64,000 nucleotides of DNA from JBOZRQ01 sp050789255 (lineage in GTDB: Bacteria > Bacillota > Sulfobacillia > Symbiobacteriales > Symbiobacteriaceae): contig JBOZRQ010000008.1 in NCBI GenBank assembly GCA_050789255.1, positions 1-64,000 on the forward strand, read 5' to 3'. Below are positions 1 to 8,413 of the stretch, piece by piece. The notes beneath the pieces were generated by a model, which was not told where the DNA came from, did not search any database, and saw only the letters and a program-made list of their open reading frames with translations. The stretch's first letter is position 1. Each line of letters starts with the position of its first letter. The translations under genes and the position numbers were made by a program.

Positions 1-557
1 CAGGGGTCTCGGCGCTGGCCTCGGTGACCAGCTTCAACGCCGGGCTGATGACCGCCTCGCGCTTTCTGTACGCCATGGCGCGGGACGGGGCGGCGCCCAA
101 GCCCCTGTCCCGGCTCCACCCCGACTGGGCTACCCCCTGGGTGGCGATCCTGGCGCTCTATGGGCTCTGCACCGCAATGGCGGGCTACGTGCTCTACTCG
201 GGCTCCTACCGGCTATTTATCTTCCTGGGCGCCGCCATCGAGTGCGGCATCTTTGTGGCGATGGCCGCCTCGGTGCTTCGGCTGCGCCGGACCATGCCCG
301 ACCGGGCGCGGGAGTACCGCATCCCCGGCGGAACGCTGGTGCCCTGGGTGGTGGTGGTGCTGTACGGCGCCCTCTTCCTGCTGGTCTTTGTTCCCGACCC
401 TTCTGCTCCGGATGCCGCCGCGGATCAGATGAAGGCGCTGGGGCTCCTCGCGGGCGCAACGCTGCTCGTCTGGGCGTACGTCCACTGGGCGGTTCCTCGT
501 CTCCGGGCCCGCCTGGCCCCTGCTGGCGGGGCTCCTCGGCGCCGGCGGCCAGTGTGA
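1..557 (+). CDS. Amino acid permease, APC superfamily (C-terminal part, 5' end outside window)
   Basis: The reading frame is open from base 3 and ends at TGA 555-557, giving the last 184 residues of a membrane transporter. The visible part starts inside a helix with the stretch TSFNAGLMTASRFLYAMARD, which is typical of the region around TM8 in APC-family amino acid permeases. About four more hydrophobic segments follow, with the usual short YRIPGG linker before the last helices, and a basic tail ends in RRRRPV. The protein should be a secondary transporter of amino acids or amines in the cytoplasmic membrane. The substrate cannot be told from this fragment. A strong hairpin just downstream closes the transcription unit. 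Confidence 0.85.
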   Translation, partial: GVSALASVTSFNAGLMTASRFLYAMARDGAAPKPLSRLHPDWATPWVAILALYGLCTAMAGYVLYSGSYRLFIFLGAAIECGIFVAMAASVLRLRRTMPDRAREYRIPGGTLVPWVVVVLYGALFLLVFVPDPSAPDAAADQMKALGLLAGATLLVWAYVHWAVPRLRARLAPAGGAPRRRRPV

Positions 558-567
558 TGACAGCACA

Positions 568-604
568 AAGGGACGGCCCCACCAAGGGCCGTCCCTTCTG
601 TTTT
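568..604. terminator. Bidirectional Rho-independent terminator
   Basis: A 10-bp perfect stem (GGGACGGCCC, loop ACCAA, GGGCCGTCCC) is preceded by AAA and followed by TTCTGTTTT. It sits between two convergent genes and can serve both. The GGGACGG core recurs in hairpins near 47.0, 52.1 and 52.4 kb. Confidence 0.85.
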
Positions 605-606
605 GC

Positions 607-2292
607 CTACTTGGACTGTGTCAGCGATATCGACTGCACCTTGCCATCGACGATGAAGAACTGGATGTAGAAGAAGTCGTACTCAGATCCGGCCCGGTAG
701 GTCAGGGCGCCGTCCTTCAGCTCGGCCTGCACGCCGTAGGCCTTCCGCACCGCCTCCACAGTGTCGCCGATCTTGATGCCACGGGGCGTGGCGCCCTCGC
801 CCTGGAGCAGAACCGACCAGACCTGGTTGGAGGGGGTCACGTAGGACACGCTGACGTGGCCATTCTTGTAGGTGCTGGTGTACGAGTTTGAGTAGCCCGG
901 GCGCTCCTCCACAGCCGGCCCCAGCAGGGCCACAACCGGGTCCACAGGTCTGGCGAGGGTGGCGCCGGCCAGGGTCCGGTCTTCCGGGCCAAGGGGGGCG
1001 GCGCACCCGGCCTGCGGCGGGTTTCCGCAGATGGCCCGGGCCCGCTGGAGCATGGACGCCATCTGAGCCCGGGTGACCGGGGCCTCCGGGCGGAACGTCC
1101 GATCGGGGAACCCATCGATCAGGCCCACCGACCGGGCGGTGGCGATGTAGGCCTGTGCGCTCGGGTGGATCCCCTTGTAGTCAGTGAACCAGATGTAGAG
1201 GTCCGGCTTGTCGGCCGGTTTCAGCCCCTTGGCGCGGGCCAGGGCTACGGCGATCTCCTCCCGAATCGCCGGCAGTTCGGGGTGGAACAGGCCGTCGGTG
1301 TACCGGGCCATGAACATCTGGGCCATGACAATATACGGAGCGCTCCACCGGTCGGCTGCCACATCCGGGTAGGGCGCCTTCGCCGGCTGGGGCGCCGGGG
1401 AGAGGCCGAGGGCGAGCACCAGCATCTTCGCAAACTGCTCCCGGGTCACGGTCGCATCCGGGGCGAAGTTGCCCCCGCCCACGCCGTTGATCACCCCGCT
1501 GGACGCCAGTTCGGCGACCGCGCCGCTAGCCCAGTGGCTGGCCGGAACATCTCCGAAGGGCGAGGCCACTGCGGGCGCAGCGGGCTCGGGCTTAACCGAA
1601 TCGGGGCTGGCCACGGTCAACGTCACGGGGATGCGCACCGGGTCGAGGGATCCCGCCTGCACCACGATGTTGCCGGTGTAGGTTTGAGGAACGGCCACCT
1701 GCTTCAACCTTGGCCGAACGCTGATCAGGGCGGTTGTGACCCCGTTGATGCCGATGGGTGCCGCATCGATCCAGGGGGCATCCGCCGTGATGGTGATGTC
1801 TGCGGGCGCCGACAGGGCCAGGTTCAGGTAGGAGGTGGCGCTCTGCCCCACGGACAGGGTGCCAAAGTCGACGGCAGCCGGGTAGACCACCGCGGGCGGC
1901 GGGGTGCTCGGCCCGCCGACGGCGAGCACCACCGGCACGGCCACCTGGGCCGGATAGCTGGACAGATAGATCCGGGCTACCCGGATCTCCCCGGACTTCA
2001 TCCCCGCAGCGGTGGCCGTGAGGTGTATGGTCAGCCCGCTCGAAGTCTTGGTCTCCTCCAGCGTGATCCAGCTGGCGTTCACACTAGGGAACAGGAAGTC
2101 ATCCGGGCCGGCGGTCACGTTCACGGTTGCCTCGGCGGTGCCGCCGGGCTCCAGGTTAAGATACAAGAAGGCAGGATCGACGGTGATGGGGCCCGCTGCC
2201 GCCGCCGGACGGAAGGTCCCGAATGACGCCAACGTCGCCATGGCAAGGATGAGGAACACCGTGAGCAGGGACCGGGTGCTGCGTCTGTGCAC
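607..2292 (-). CDS. S-layer homology (SLH) protein with N-terminal BACON-like domains
   Basis: This is a 561-residue exported cell-surface protein. I take the GTG at 2292 as the start because GAAGGAG lies 8 bases upstream and a signal peptide follows at once (basic VHRRSTRS, hydrophobic core, AAAAG cleavage region); the frame is open further upstream but has no ribosome site there. Two immunoglobulin-like repeats of BACON type follow at about residues 35-220, the first with the hallmark ASWITLEE. Three SLH repeats (starting FGDVPASHW, YPDVAADRW and FTDYKGIH) run from about 245 to 430 and would bind secondary cell-wall polymer. The last 110 residues are not recognised. Nothing suggests an enzyme, so a structural or carbohydrate-binding surface role is inferred. 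Confidence 0.85.
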   Translation of the reverse strand: MHRRSTRSLLTVFLILAMATLASFGTFRPAAAAGPITVDPAFLYLNLEPGGTAEATVNVTAGPDDFLFPSVNASWITLEETKTSSGLTIHLTATAAGMKSGEIRVARIYLSSYPAQVAVPVVLAVGGPSTPPPAVVYPAAVDFGTLSVGQSATSYLNLALSAPADITITADAPWIDAAPIGINGVTTALISVRPRLKQVAVPQTYTGNIVVQAGSLDPVRIPVTLTVASPDSVKPEPAAPAVASPFGDVPASHWASGAVAELASSGVINGVGGGNFAPDATVTREQFAKMLVLALGLSPAPQPAKAPYPDVAADRWSAPYIVMAQMFMARYTDGLFHPELPAIREEIAVALARAKGLKPADKPDLYIWFTDYKGIHPSAQAYIATARSVGLIDGFPDRTFRPEAPVTRAQMASMLQRARAICGNPPQAGCAAPLGPEDRTLAGATLARPVDPVVALLGPAVEERPGYSNSYTSTYKNGHVSVSYVTPSNQVWSVLLQGEGATPRGIKIGDTVEAVRKAYGVQAELKDGALTYRAGSEYDFFYIQFFIVDGKVQSISLTQSK

Positions 2293-2447
2293 GATCAGTA
2301 CTCCTTCGTGGGTTGCGTAGTTTCGTGCTTGCCGTGGCAAGTTTTCCCCTTCTGTTTCCCGGATTCCTCCAGGGAGCTCGTCCTGCTGGGTGGAATCTTG
2401 TAGTAAGGCACGTAACTGCCACACCAGCGGGAAGGAGGATGGTCGCA

Positions 2448-2819
2448 GTGCGCTCGCAGCCAGCTCTCGTTACCGACCTGCAGATGGAGCAGACAATCAA
2501 CGCCATTGCAGGCACTGCCTTCACCATCATCGATTTCGTGCGGACATTCTCGGACCTATATCCAGAACTCTGGCTCAACCTGGTCGCTGCGTACGGCGAA
2601 CAAGGTGACGGTCTGCGGCGCAGCTACACCGCGGCCACCTATCTCGGGAATCGACTTTCCCAGCTCACCAAGAAACCGGGCAGTCCTTTGCTGCCAATGA
2701 CGCGATGGCAGCGGGGAGGCGTCGAAACCCCCAATCAGCGCCGAGCGACCAAGGAAGAACGGGCTCAGGGGGCCGACACCATGATTCGGGTATTTCGAAA
2801 GGGACCGTCTGGAGGCTGA
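2448..2819 (+). CDS. Small hypothetical protein upstream of MutS-like gene
   Basis: I do not recognise this 123-residue protein. GTG 2448 is chosen because AAGGAGG lies about 9 bases upstream; the open frame before it has no ribosome site and overlaps the divergent SLH gene leader. The N-terminal half (EQTINAIAGTAFTIIDFVRT, then DLYPELWLNLVAAYGE) looks helical. The C-terminal half is basic and probably mixed or disordered. There is no signal peptide or clear membrane helix. Only 6 bases separate it from the MutS-like gene, whose ribosome site lies inside its last codons, so the two are probably cotranscribed and translationally coupled. A helper role for the MutS-like protein is only a guess from position. 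Confidence 0.6.
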   Translation: MRSQPALVTDLQMEQTINAIAGTAFTIIDFVRTFSDLYPELWLNLVAAYGEQGDGLRRSYTAATYLGNRLSQLTKKPGSPLLPMTRWQRGGVETPNQRRATKEERAQGADTMIRVFRKGPSGG

Positions 2820-2825
2820 GCACAC

Positions 2826-4625
2826 ATGGATCCGAAGAGCGTCTACCACCGCAGACAACGCGCCTTCGAGCGACTTGGAGCCAAACACCAACATGCAGCG
2901 ACTCGGCTGAGCAACTACCGGTTATACACGGTGATGTTCGGCCTTGCCTTGTCGGTCTTCGTTTACCGCGCCTACAGCCATCCCATCGCGATCATGCTTG
3001 GCCTCCTGACAGTGGTCGCCTTCGGGTACCTGGCAATCCGGCACGAGCGAGTCCGCACACAGCTCCGCTACGCAGAAGCGTTGGGCAGCCTCAATCGGAA
3101 GGGCACCGAACGGGTATCGGGCCGATGGGGTGCCTTCGCCGATGCGGGCGCCGAGTTTCGGGATGACGATCATCCCTTCGCATCTGACCTCGATCTGTTT
3201 GGCCAGGCCTCCCTCTTCCAGTGGACCAACGCTGCGCACACCGCTCTGGGGCGGGAGACCCTGGCCAGGCTCCTTAAGCGGGCGCCCGAAACGCCTTCCG
3301 AAATCGCCGCCAGACAGGAAGCCATAACGGAACTGGCAGCCCGGTTAGCCTGGCGGCAGCGGTTCGAGTCCGACGGTATGCTGGTACAGGCGAATCTTGA
3401 ACCCACGGCGCCGCTCCTGCAGTGGGCCGGGGAATCGAACCCGGAGTACCTCCGCCCGTGGCTCAAGCTCGGCATCCGAGCGCTTCCGGCGATCACCATC
3501 CTGACGATTCTGCTCTATGCCGTCCTGCACGTCATCCCTTGGCACGTGCCAACCGTTTTGGTCGCCATCCAGGGAGCGCTGCTGCGAGGGAACCTGAAGA
3601 ACCGCCACCGCGCACTCACAATGGTCTACCGGCACGAGGCGAGCCTGCGAACCTACTCCCGGATGCTAATGCGCCTGGAGGGCCACCGATTCAAGGCACC
3701 GTGGCTGACGGCACGGCAGGAGGCGCTCCGCGACGGTGCCGGCCGGTCGGCGTACCAGCAGAGTGAACGGCTCACCACCATCGCCCAGCGCATCGCCAAC
3801 CGGCAAAACGTCATGTTTCTGGCCCTGAACGTCCTGCTCCTGTGGGACTACCAGTGCATGATCGCCCTGGAGGAATGGAAGCAGGAGTCTGGCCCCCGGC
3901 TGAAGCGCTGGCTGGAGATCCTCGCCGAGGTCGAAGCGCTGAGCAGCCTGGCAAACATCCGCTTTGAGCACCCAGACTGGGCCATGCCCACGTTTGGGCA
4001 GCCGTCGGGATTGGCGGCTCAAAAGCTCGGACATCCCCTGATCGCCCAGAACCGGGTCTGCAACGACTTTGAGCTGCATGCGCCCACCCGGATCGCCTTA
4101 ATCACCGGGTCAAACATGTCCGGCAAGAGCACCTTCCTGCGGACCGTCGGCATCAACCTGGTGCTCGCCTACGCCGGGGCGCCCGTCTGCGCAGAGCGGT
4201 TCACCTGCTCCGTGATGAGCTTGTGGACCTCCATGCGCCTGAGCGACAACCTCGAACAGAGCATCTCCTCCTTCTATGCCGAGCTGCTCCGGATCAAACG
4301 GATCGTGGAAGCGGCCAAAACCGAGGACAGCGTCTGCTTCCTCTTCGATGAGATCTTCAAGGGCACCAACTCCCACGACCGCCACCAGGGCGCCCGAGCG
4401 CTCATCACCCAGCTCCAGCGAGACGGCGCCGTGGGGCTCGTCTCCACCCACGACCTGGAGCTCGGCGACCTGGAGCGTGAAAGCGGCGGCCAGGTCAAGA
4501 ACTACCACTTCCGCGAGGAGTACCGCGGCGGAAAGATCACCTTTGACTACACGCTCCGGCCAGGCATATCCACCACGAGGAACGCCCTCTATTTGATCAA
4601 GATGGTGGGAATCGATCTTGACTAG
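2826..4625 (+). CDS. Membrane-anchored MutS-family ATPase
   Basis: This 599-residue protein ends in a MutS-type domain V ATPase. The Walker A site TGSNMSGKST is near residue 428, with the family-specific N-M before SGKS, and the Walker B and D-loop region FLFDEIFKGTNSHDR is near 505. The mismatch-binding and connector domains of MutS1 are absent. Two hydrophobic segments lie at about 35-75 and another pair near 215-245, so the protein is probably membrane bound. This matches the poorly characterised TM-containing MutS-like proteins of Firmicutes rather than a repair MutS. ATG 2826 has GGAGG 10 bases upstream. DNA binding cannot be seen from the sequence, and the function is unknown. Confidence 0.88.
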   Translation: MDPKSVYHRRQRAFERLGAKHQHAATRLSNYRLYTVMFGLALSVFVYRAYSHPIAIMLGLLTVVAFGYLAIRHERVRTQLRYAEALGSLNRKGTERVSGRWGAFADAGAEFRDDDHPFASDLDLFGQASLFQWTNAAHTALGRETLARLLKRAPETPSEIAARQEAITELAARLAWRQRFESDGMLVQANLEPTAPLLQWAGESNPEYLRPWLKLGIRALPAITILTILLYAVLHVIPWHVPTVLVAIQGALLRGNLKNRHRALTMVYRHEASLRTYSRMLMRLEGHRFKAPWLTARQEALRDGAGRSAYQQSERLTTIAQRIANRQNVMFLALNVLLLWDYQCMIALEEWKQESGPRLKRWLEILAEVEALSSLANIRFEHPDWAMPTFGQPSGLAAQKLGHPLIAQNRVCNDFELHAPTRIALITGSNMSGKSTFLRTVGINLVLAYAGAPVCAERFTCSVMSLWTSMRLSDNLEQSISSFYAELLRIKRIVEAAKTEDSVCFLFDEIFKGTNSHDRHQGARALITQLQRDGAVGLVSTHDLELGDLERESGGQVKNYHFREEYRGGKITFDYTLRPGISTTRNALYLIKMVGIDLD

Positions 4626-4626
4626 G

Positions 4627-4673
4627 AAAAAACCCGGCCACTGCCCCCATGTGAGGGCCGCGGCCGGGTTTTC
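4627..4673. terminator. Bidirectional terminator between convergent genes
   Basis: AAAACCCGGCC pairs with GGCCGGGTTTT, giving an A-run on the left and a T-run on the right. The hairpin lies directly between the MutS-like gene stop (4625) and the GH3 gene stop (4674). Confidence 0.85.
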
Positions 4674-7073
4674 TTATCGCACGAAGGATGCCTCAGCCCG
4701 AATGTCCCGGGAGGAGCTGCCGACCCGCACGGTGAACGTACCGGGCTCGGCTGTCCAGCGCTTTTCGCCGGGGTTGTAGAAGGCGAAATCCCGCTCATCC
4801 AGCTCGAAGGAAACCGTGGCCCGTTCGCCCGGCGCCAGCGCCACCTTGGCAAACGCCTTCAGCTCCCGGGGCGGCCGGGGCAGGCTGGCCTCGGGATCCG
4901 AGATATAGAGCTGCACCGTCTCCTTGCCGGCCACGGCGCCGGTGTTGGTGACGGTCACCGATACCCGGGCGCCGCCCTCCTCTACCGTCAGGCCGCTGTA
5001 GGCGAAGCTGGTATAGGAGAGGCCGTGGCCGAACGGATAAGCCACATCCAGCCCCTTGGCGTCATAGTACCGGTACCCGACGAAGATCGATTCGCCGTAC
5101 AGCACCTCGCGACCCCCGGGGAAGTAGAAGTAAGCCGGAGTATCGCTCAGCCGGGCCGGGAAGGTGACCGGCAGGCGGCCGGACGGGTTCACCGCCCCCA
5201 GCAGGACGTCGGCGATGGCGTTGCCGCTTTCCATGCCCGAGTACCAGGCCTGCAGCACCGCCGGGACGCATCCGGCCCAGTCCATCTCGACCGGGGCGCC
5301 CGTGTTCAGCACCACCACCGTGTTCGGGTTGGCCGCAGCCACGGCCCGGATCAGCTCCGCCTGCCGCCCGGTCAGCTTCAGGTCGGGGCGGTCGTAGCCC
5401 TCCGATTCGTACTCGGTCGGATACCCCACGAAGACCAGGGCGACATCGGCGCCGCGTGCGGCGGCCACCGCCTTCTCGAAGGCCGCATCGGCGTCGGCGG
5501 AATCCTCCTGGCTGATGCGTACCTGCAGGTGCGGCCAGGGATGCCCGGCGGGCCGGACGAGCTCCACCCGCAGTTCGTGCTCCCCGCCGCTGATCGCAAC
5601 GGTGGCGGTGGTGGCCAGGTAGTCAGCGGTGATCGAGGGGCCCTGATTCTCCAGCACCAGGGCGCCGTCGATGAAGACCCGGCAGAGGCCCGTATGCTGC
5701 ACGTGCAGGGTGTGTGCCCCAGTGCCCAGGCTGAGGCGGCCGGTCCAGCGGACGGAGAAGGCCGGCGGCGTCTGCGCCGTCCAGGAGCCGAGCCAGTGGA
5801 AGTTCAGCGAGGTGTCGGTTCGCTCGAGCTGCGGCTCGCCGGCCAGGTCGGTGTTGCCAAAGAACTGGCCGAGGAACTCACCGGTGATGTACGGCGGGAG
5901 GACCCGGTGGGAACAGCCCTGCTCGTGGATCAGCTCCACGGTTTCGCCCAGCCGGGCCTTGAGTCCGTCCAGCGGGCTGACCCGGTAGGGCGGCTCCACG
6001 TAGGCGCTGCCGCCACCGCTCACCGGCGCCTCATCGGCGCAGGGGCCGATCACGGCCACCTTGCGCAGGCGCTGCGGGTTCAGGGGCAGCAGGCTCCCCT
6101 CATTCCTCAGCAGGACGATCGACTCTGCGGCCAGGCGGCGCGCCAACTCCTGATGCTCGGGCGTATTGACACTGCCTGCCTGCTTCTGCACCGCCTGGGG
6201 GTCAAGCTTGCCGCAGCGGGCCATCAGCCGCAGCATGCGCCGGGCGGCGCCATCGATCACGGCGGGGTCGACCTGCCACTTGCGCACCGCTTCGAGCAGC
6301 AGGCGGCCAAAGTAGAGCGGCGGGCCGGGCATCTCCAAATCGAGCCCGCCCTCCAGGGACTTGTAGACCTCATGGGTGGCGCCCCAGTCGGAGATTACCG
6401 CCCCGTCGTACCCCCACTCCCCCTTGAGGATCTGGTTGAGCAGGTAGTCATGCTCGGTGGCGTAGGTGCCGTTGACCCGGTTGTAGGCCGCCATCACCGT
6501 CCAGGGGTTCGCTTCCTTGACGATCATCTCGAACTGGCGCAGGTAGATCTCCCGCAGGGCCCGCTCGTCCACCACAGAGCTGCCCTTGTCCCGCTCCGTC
6601 TCCTGGTTGTTGCAGGCAAAGTGCTTGAGCGAGGCGCCCACGCCCACGCTCTGAATTCCCTGCACCCAGGCGGCGCCCAGGCGGCCCGCCAGGATCGGGT
6701 CCTCGGCGAAGGACTCGAAGGTCCGGCCCGCCAGCGGGTGTCTAATGATGTTGACACACGGGCCGAGCAGAATATCGCAGCCCATCGCCAGGGTCTCCTC
6801 ACCGAGCGCCTGGCCGACCTCGTAGATCAGGTCAGCGTCCCAGGACGCCGCCATGGCGATACCGGTGGGAAAGGCCGTAGCGGGGCCGTTGATTCGATCG
6901 GTTTCGGCGCTGGCACGCACCCCGTGCGGGCCATCGGTCATCGTCACCCCGGAGATGCCGAAGCGCTGGAGGGGCGCTGTATGCCAGGCATCGGTGCCGG
7001 AGAGCAAGGCGATCTTCTCCTTGAGCGACAGCTGGGCCAGTAGTGCTTCAATCTGCTGTTCCATCTCGTCCAC
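4674..7073 (-). CDS. Glycoside hydrolase family 3 beta-glucosidase with PA14 insert
   Basis: This 799-residue enzyme should release terminal beta-linked sugars from oligosaccharides or glucosides. The GH3 N-terminal barrel contains the catalytic nucleophile motif VISDWGATH (Asp near residue 228) and the substrate-binding KHFACNN. The second GH3 domain is interrupted at about 400-560 by a PA14-like module (FSVRWTGRL, VFIDGALVLE), an architecture known for beta-glucosidases. A fibronectin-like C-terminal domain (VQLYISDPEAS, APGERATVSFELDE) closes the protein. I chose GTG 7073, which has GAGGAG 8 bases upstream; ATG 7064 is a fallback. There is no signal peptide, so it is likely cytoplasmic and acts on imported sugars. 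A 9-bp palindrome upstream may be its operator. Confidence 0.93.
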   Translation of the reverse strand: MDEMEQQIEALLAQLSLKEKIALLSGTDAWHTAPLQRFGISGVTMTDGPHGVRASAETDRINGPATAFPTGIAMAASWDADLIYEVGQALGEETLAMGCDILLGPCVNIIRHPLAGRTFESFAEDPILAGRLGAAWVQGIQSVGVGASLKHFACNNQETERDKGSSVVDERALREIYLRQFEMIVKEANPWTVMAAYNRVNGTYATEHDYLLNQILKGEWGYDGAVISDWGATHEVYKSLEGGLDLEMPGPPLYFGRLLLEAVRKWQVDPAVIDGAARRMLRLMARCGKLDPQAVQKQAGSVNTPEHQELARRLAAESIVLLRNEGSLLPLNPQRLRKVAVIGPCADEAPVSGGGSAYVEPPYRVSPLDGLKARLGETVELIHEQGCSHRVLPPYITGEFLGQFFGNTDLAGEPQLERTDTSLNFHWLGSWTAQTPPAFSVRWTGRLSLGTGAHTLHVQHTGLCRVFIDGALVLENQGPSITADYLATTATVAISGGEHELRVELVRPAGHPWPHLQVRISQEDSADADAAFEKAVAAARGADVALVFVGYPTEYESEGYDRPDLKLTGRQAELIRAVAAANPNTVVVLNTGAPVEMDWAGCVPAVLQAWYSGMESGNAIADVLLGAVNPSGRLPVTFPARLSDTPAYFYFPGGREVLYGESIFVGYRYYDAKGLDVAYPFGHGLSYTSFAYSGLTVEEGGARVSVTVTNTGAVAGKETVQLYISDPEASLPRPPRELKAFAKVALAPGERATVSFELDERDFAFYNPGEKRWTAEPGTFTVRVGSSSRDIRAEASFVR

Positions 7074-7092
7074 TGAGCACACTCCTCGTGCG

Positions 7093-7111
7093 GAACCTAC
7101 CAGGTAGGTTC
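7093..7111. promoter_or_regulatory. Palindromic operator candidate upstream of the GH3 gene
   Basis: GAACCTACC-A-GGTAGGTTC is a perfect 9-bp inverted repeat around one base, about 20 bases upstream of the GH3 start. The symmetry and position fit a repressor site. Its regulator is not identified. Confidence 0.5.
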
Positions 7112-7171
7112 GACTCCTACCAGTATCGCCTCCTTTTAAAAGTGAAAGTCCAACAGGCGCCAATCGTGTCG

Positions 7172-8278
7172 TTACCGGGAGGCCCGGCGGATGATATCGG
7201 CGGCCTTCAGCATCACTGCCATGGGGGTACGAACGCGGGTGTTCTGGTTGACGGTGCCAGCGAAGTACAGGTTCAGCTCCTTGTTATAGAAGAGGAACGA
7301 ACCGGTGGAGCCGGAGTGGCCGATCAGTTCGGGCGAGGGGGCAAAGGGCGACAGCAGCCAGGGCAGCTTGAAGCGCATCAGGCCATACCCGTACTGGAAG
7401 GGGAAGAAGATCTTATTCCACTGCTGCATCGCGTCGATGGTCTCCTTGCGGGCGAAGAGCTCGCCCCGCCGGAACGCCCGGATAAACCGGAGGCTGTCGC
7501 TGACGGTGGAGACCATCCCGCCTTGGGCCGACACCGACTTCATGGCCAGGTCGAGGCTGAGGGCGCGCTCCTTGTGGAAGATGGTGGCCGGCTCGCCGCG
7601 CACACCGCTGCGGGGGTATCCAGCGAGGTAGGTCTGCGTCAGACCCAGCGGCCGGAAGAAGAACTCCTCGAAGGCCTCGTGGAGCGGCTTTCCGGTTACC
7701 GCTTCAATGATGGCGCCGAGCAGCTGATAGTTGGTATCCGAGTAATGGGCCCGGCCGCGAGCCGCCGGAGCGAACTTGGGGGTCAGGTCCTCCCTCACCA
7801 GGCGGACGACATCTTCCAATGAGAAAGCCCTGTCGCCTTCGGTGAACAGCTGGTCGAAGAGGCTCTTGCCACCCTTGGGCCGGTCCGTGGAGTAGTCCGC
7901 CAGGCCCGAGGTATGGCTGACCAGGTGCCGAATGGTCAGCTCCCGGCTGTAGTCCGTTCCCTTGAAGCGATGGATCCCGTCGACCACCCCGCCCGGGAGG
8001 TGCTTGGCGATCTTGTCGCCGAGCGTCAGCTGCCCGCGCTCCTGCAACATCATGATGGCGGAAGCGGTGTACATCTTGGTGATGCTGGCCTGGTAGTACG
8101 GAGTCTCGGGCTGCATGGCTGTCCGTCCGGCTGCATCTGCAAACCCTGCGGCGCCGGACCAGGTGAAGTCCGACCCTTCCTGAGCAACGCCGAGCACGGC
8201 GTTCTTGATCAGGCCATCCTTGCTGACGATCTCCTCGACAAGCGCCTGGAGCTTGGCGCCGACCTGCTGCGTATTCAC
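7172..8278 (-). CDS. Serine hydrolase of the class C beta-lactamase / PBP4* family
   Basis: This 368-residue protein has the beta-lactamase fold of the Pfam Beta-lactamase (PF00144) family. The active serine motif SITK is near residue 65, the second motif YSDTNYQ (Y-S-N position) near 178, and the third motif HSGSTGS near 319 in place of KTG. Such proteins act as esterases, D-aminopeptidases or carboxypeptidases more often than as true beta-lactamases. There is no signal peptide, so it is probably cytoplasmic. GTG 8278 is preceded by GGGAGG at 8 bases; an ATG 8 bases upstream is out of frame. It lies about 100 bases upstream of the GH3 gene on the same strand and could share its transcript. 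Confidence 0.88.
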   Translation of the reverse strand: MNTQQVGAKLQALVEEIVSKDGLIKNAVLGVAQEGSDFTWSGAAGFADAAGRTAMQPETPYYQASITKMYTASAIMMLQERGQLTLGDKIAKHLPGGVVDGIHRFKGTDYSRELTIRHLVSHTSGLADYSTDRPKGGKSLFDQLFTEGDRAFSLEDVVRLVREDLTPKFAPAARGRAHYSDTNYQLLGAIIEAVTGKPLHEAFEEFFFRPLGLTQTYLAGYPRSGVRGEPATIFHKERALSLDLAMKSVSAQGGMVSTVSDSLRFIRAFRRGELFARKETIDAMQQWNKIFFPFQYGYGLMRFKLPWLLSPFAPSPELIGHSGSTGSFLFYNKELNLYFAGTVNQNTRVRTPMAVMLKAADIIRRASR

Positions 8279-8372
8279 TGCATGGCCCTCCCTGACGAAT
8301 TGCTTACGGGGCCTATCCTACCGAAATACGGGTCATGGGGCATGTACCGAACGATAGAGAGTAGGGTATATA

Positions 8373-8381
8373 TGCTATGAT
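8373..8381 (+). promoter_or_regulatory. Extended -10 element for the LuxR-type regulator
   Basis: TGCTATGAT matches an extended -10 (TGnTATnAT) 32 bases before the TTG start of the regulator. No good -35 is visible, which is acceptable for an extended -10. The site lies in the 135-base divergent spacer with the serine hydrolase gene. Confidence 0.45.
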
Positions 8382-8413
8382 ATTGTTCAGCAGAGTCCGG
8401 GAGGTAACCGACG

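Noticed and set aside
3420..3455. tRNA-like string GGGGAATCGAACCCGGAG inside the MutS-like gene
   Set aside because: It resembles the reverse complement of a T-arm, but no acceptor, D or anticodon stems fit, and it is in frame coding sequence.
5025..7043. Long open frame on the plus strand opposite the GH3 gene
   Set aside because: It is a G+C-driven antisense frame with His/Arg/Gly-rich composition, no ribosome site and no motif; the opposite strand is clearly GH3.
7172..8278. True antibiotic-resistance beta-lactamase
   Set aside because: The third motif is HSG rather than KTG, there is no signal peptide, and the family contains many esterases and peptidases.
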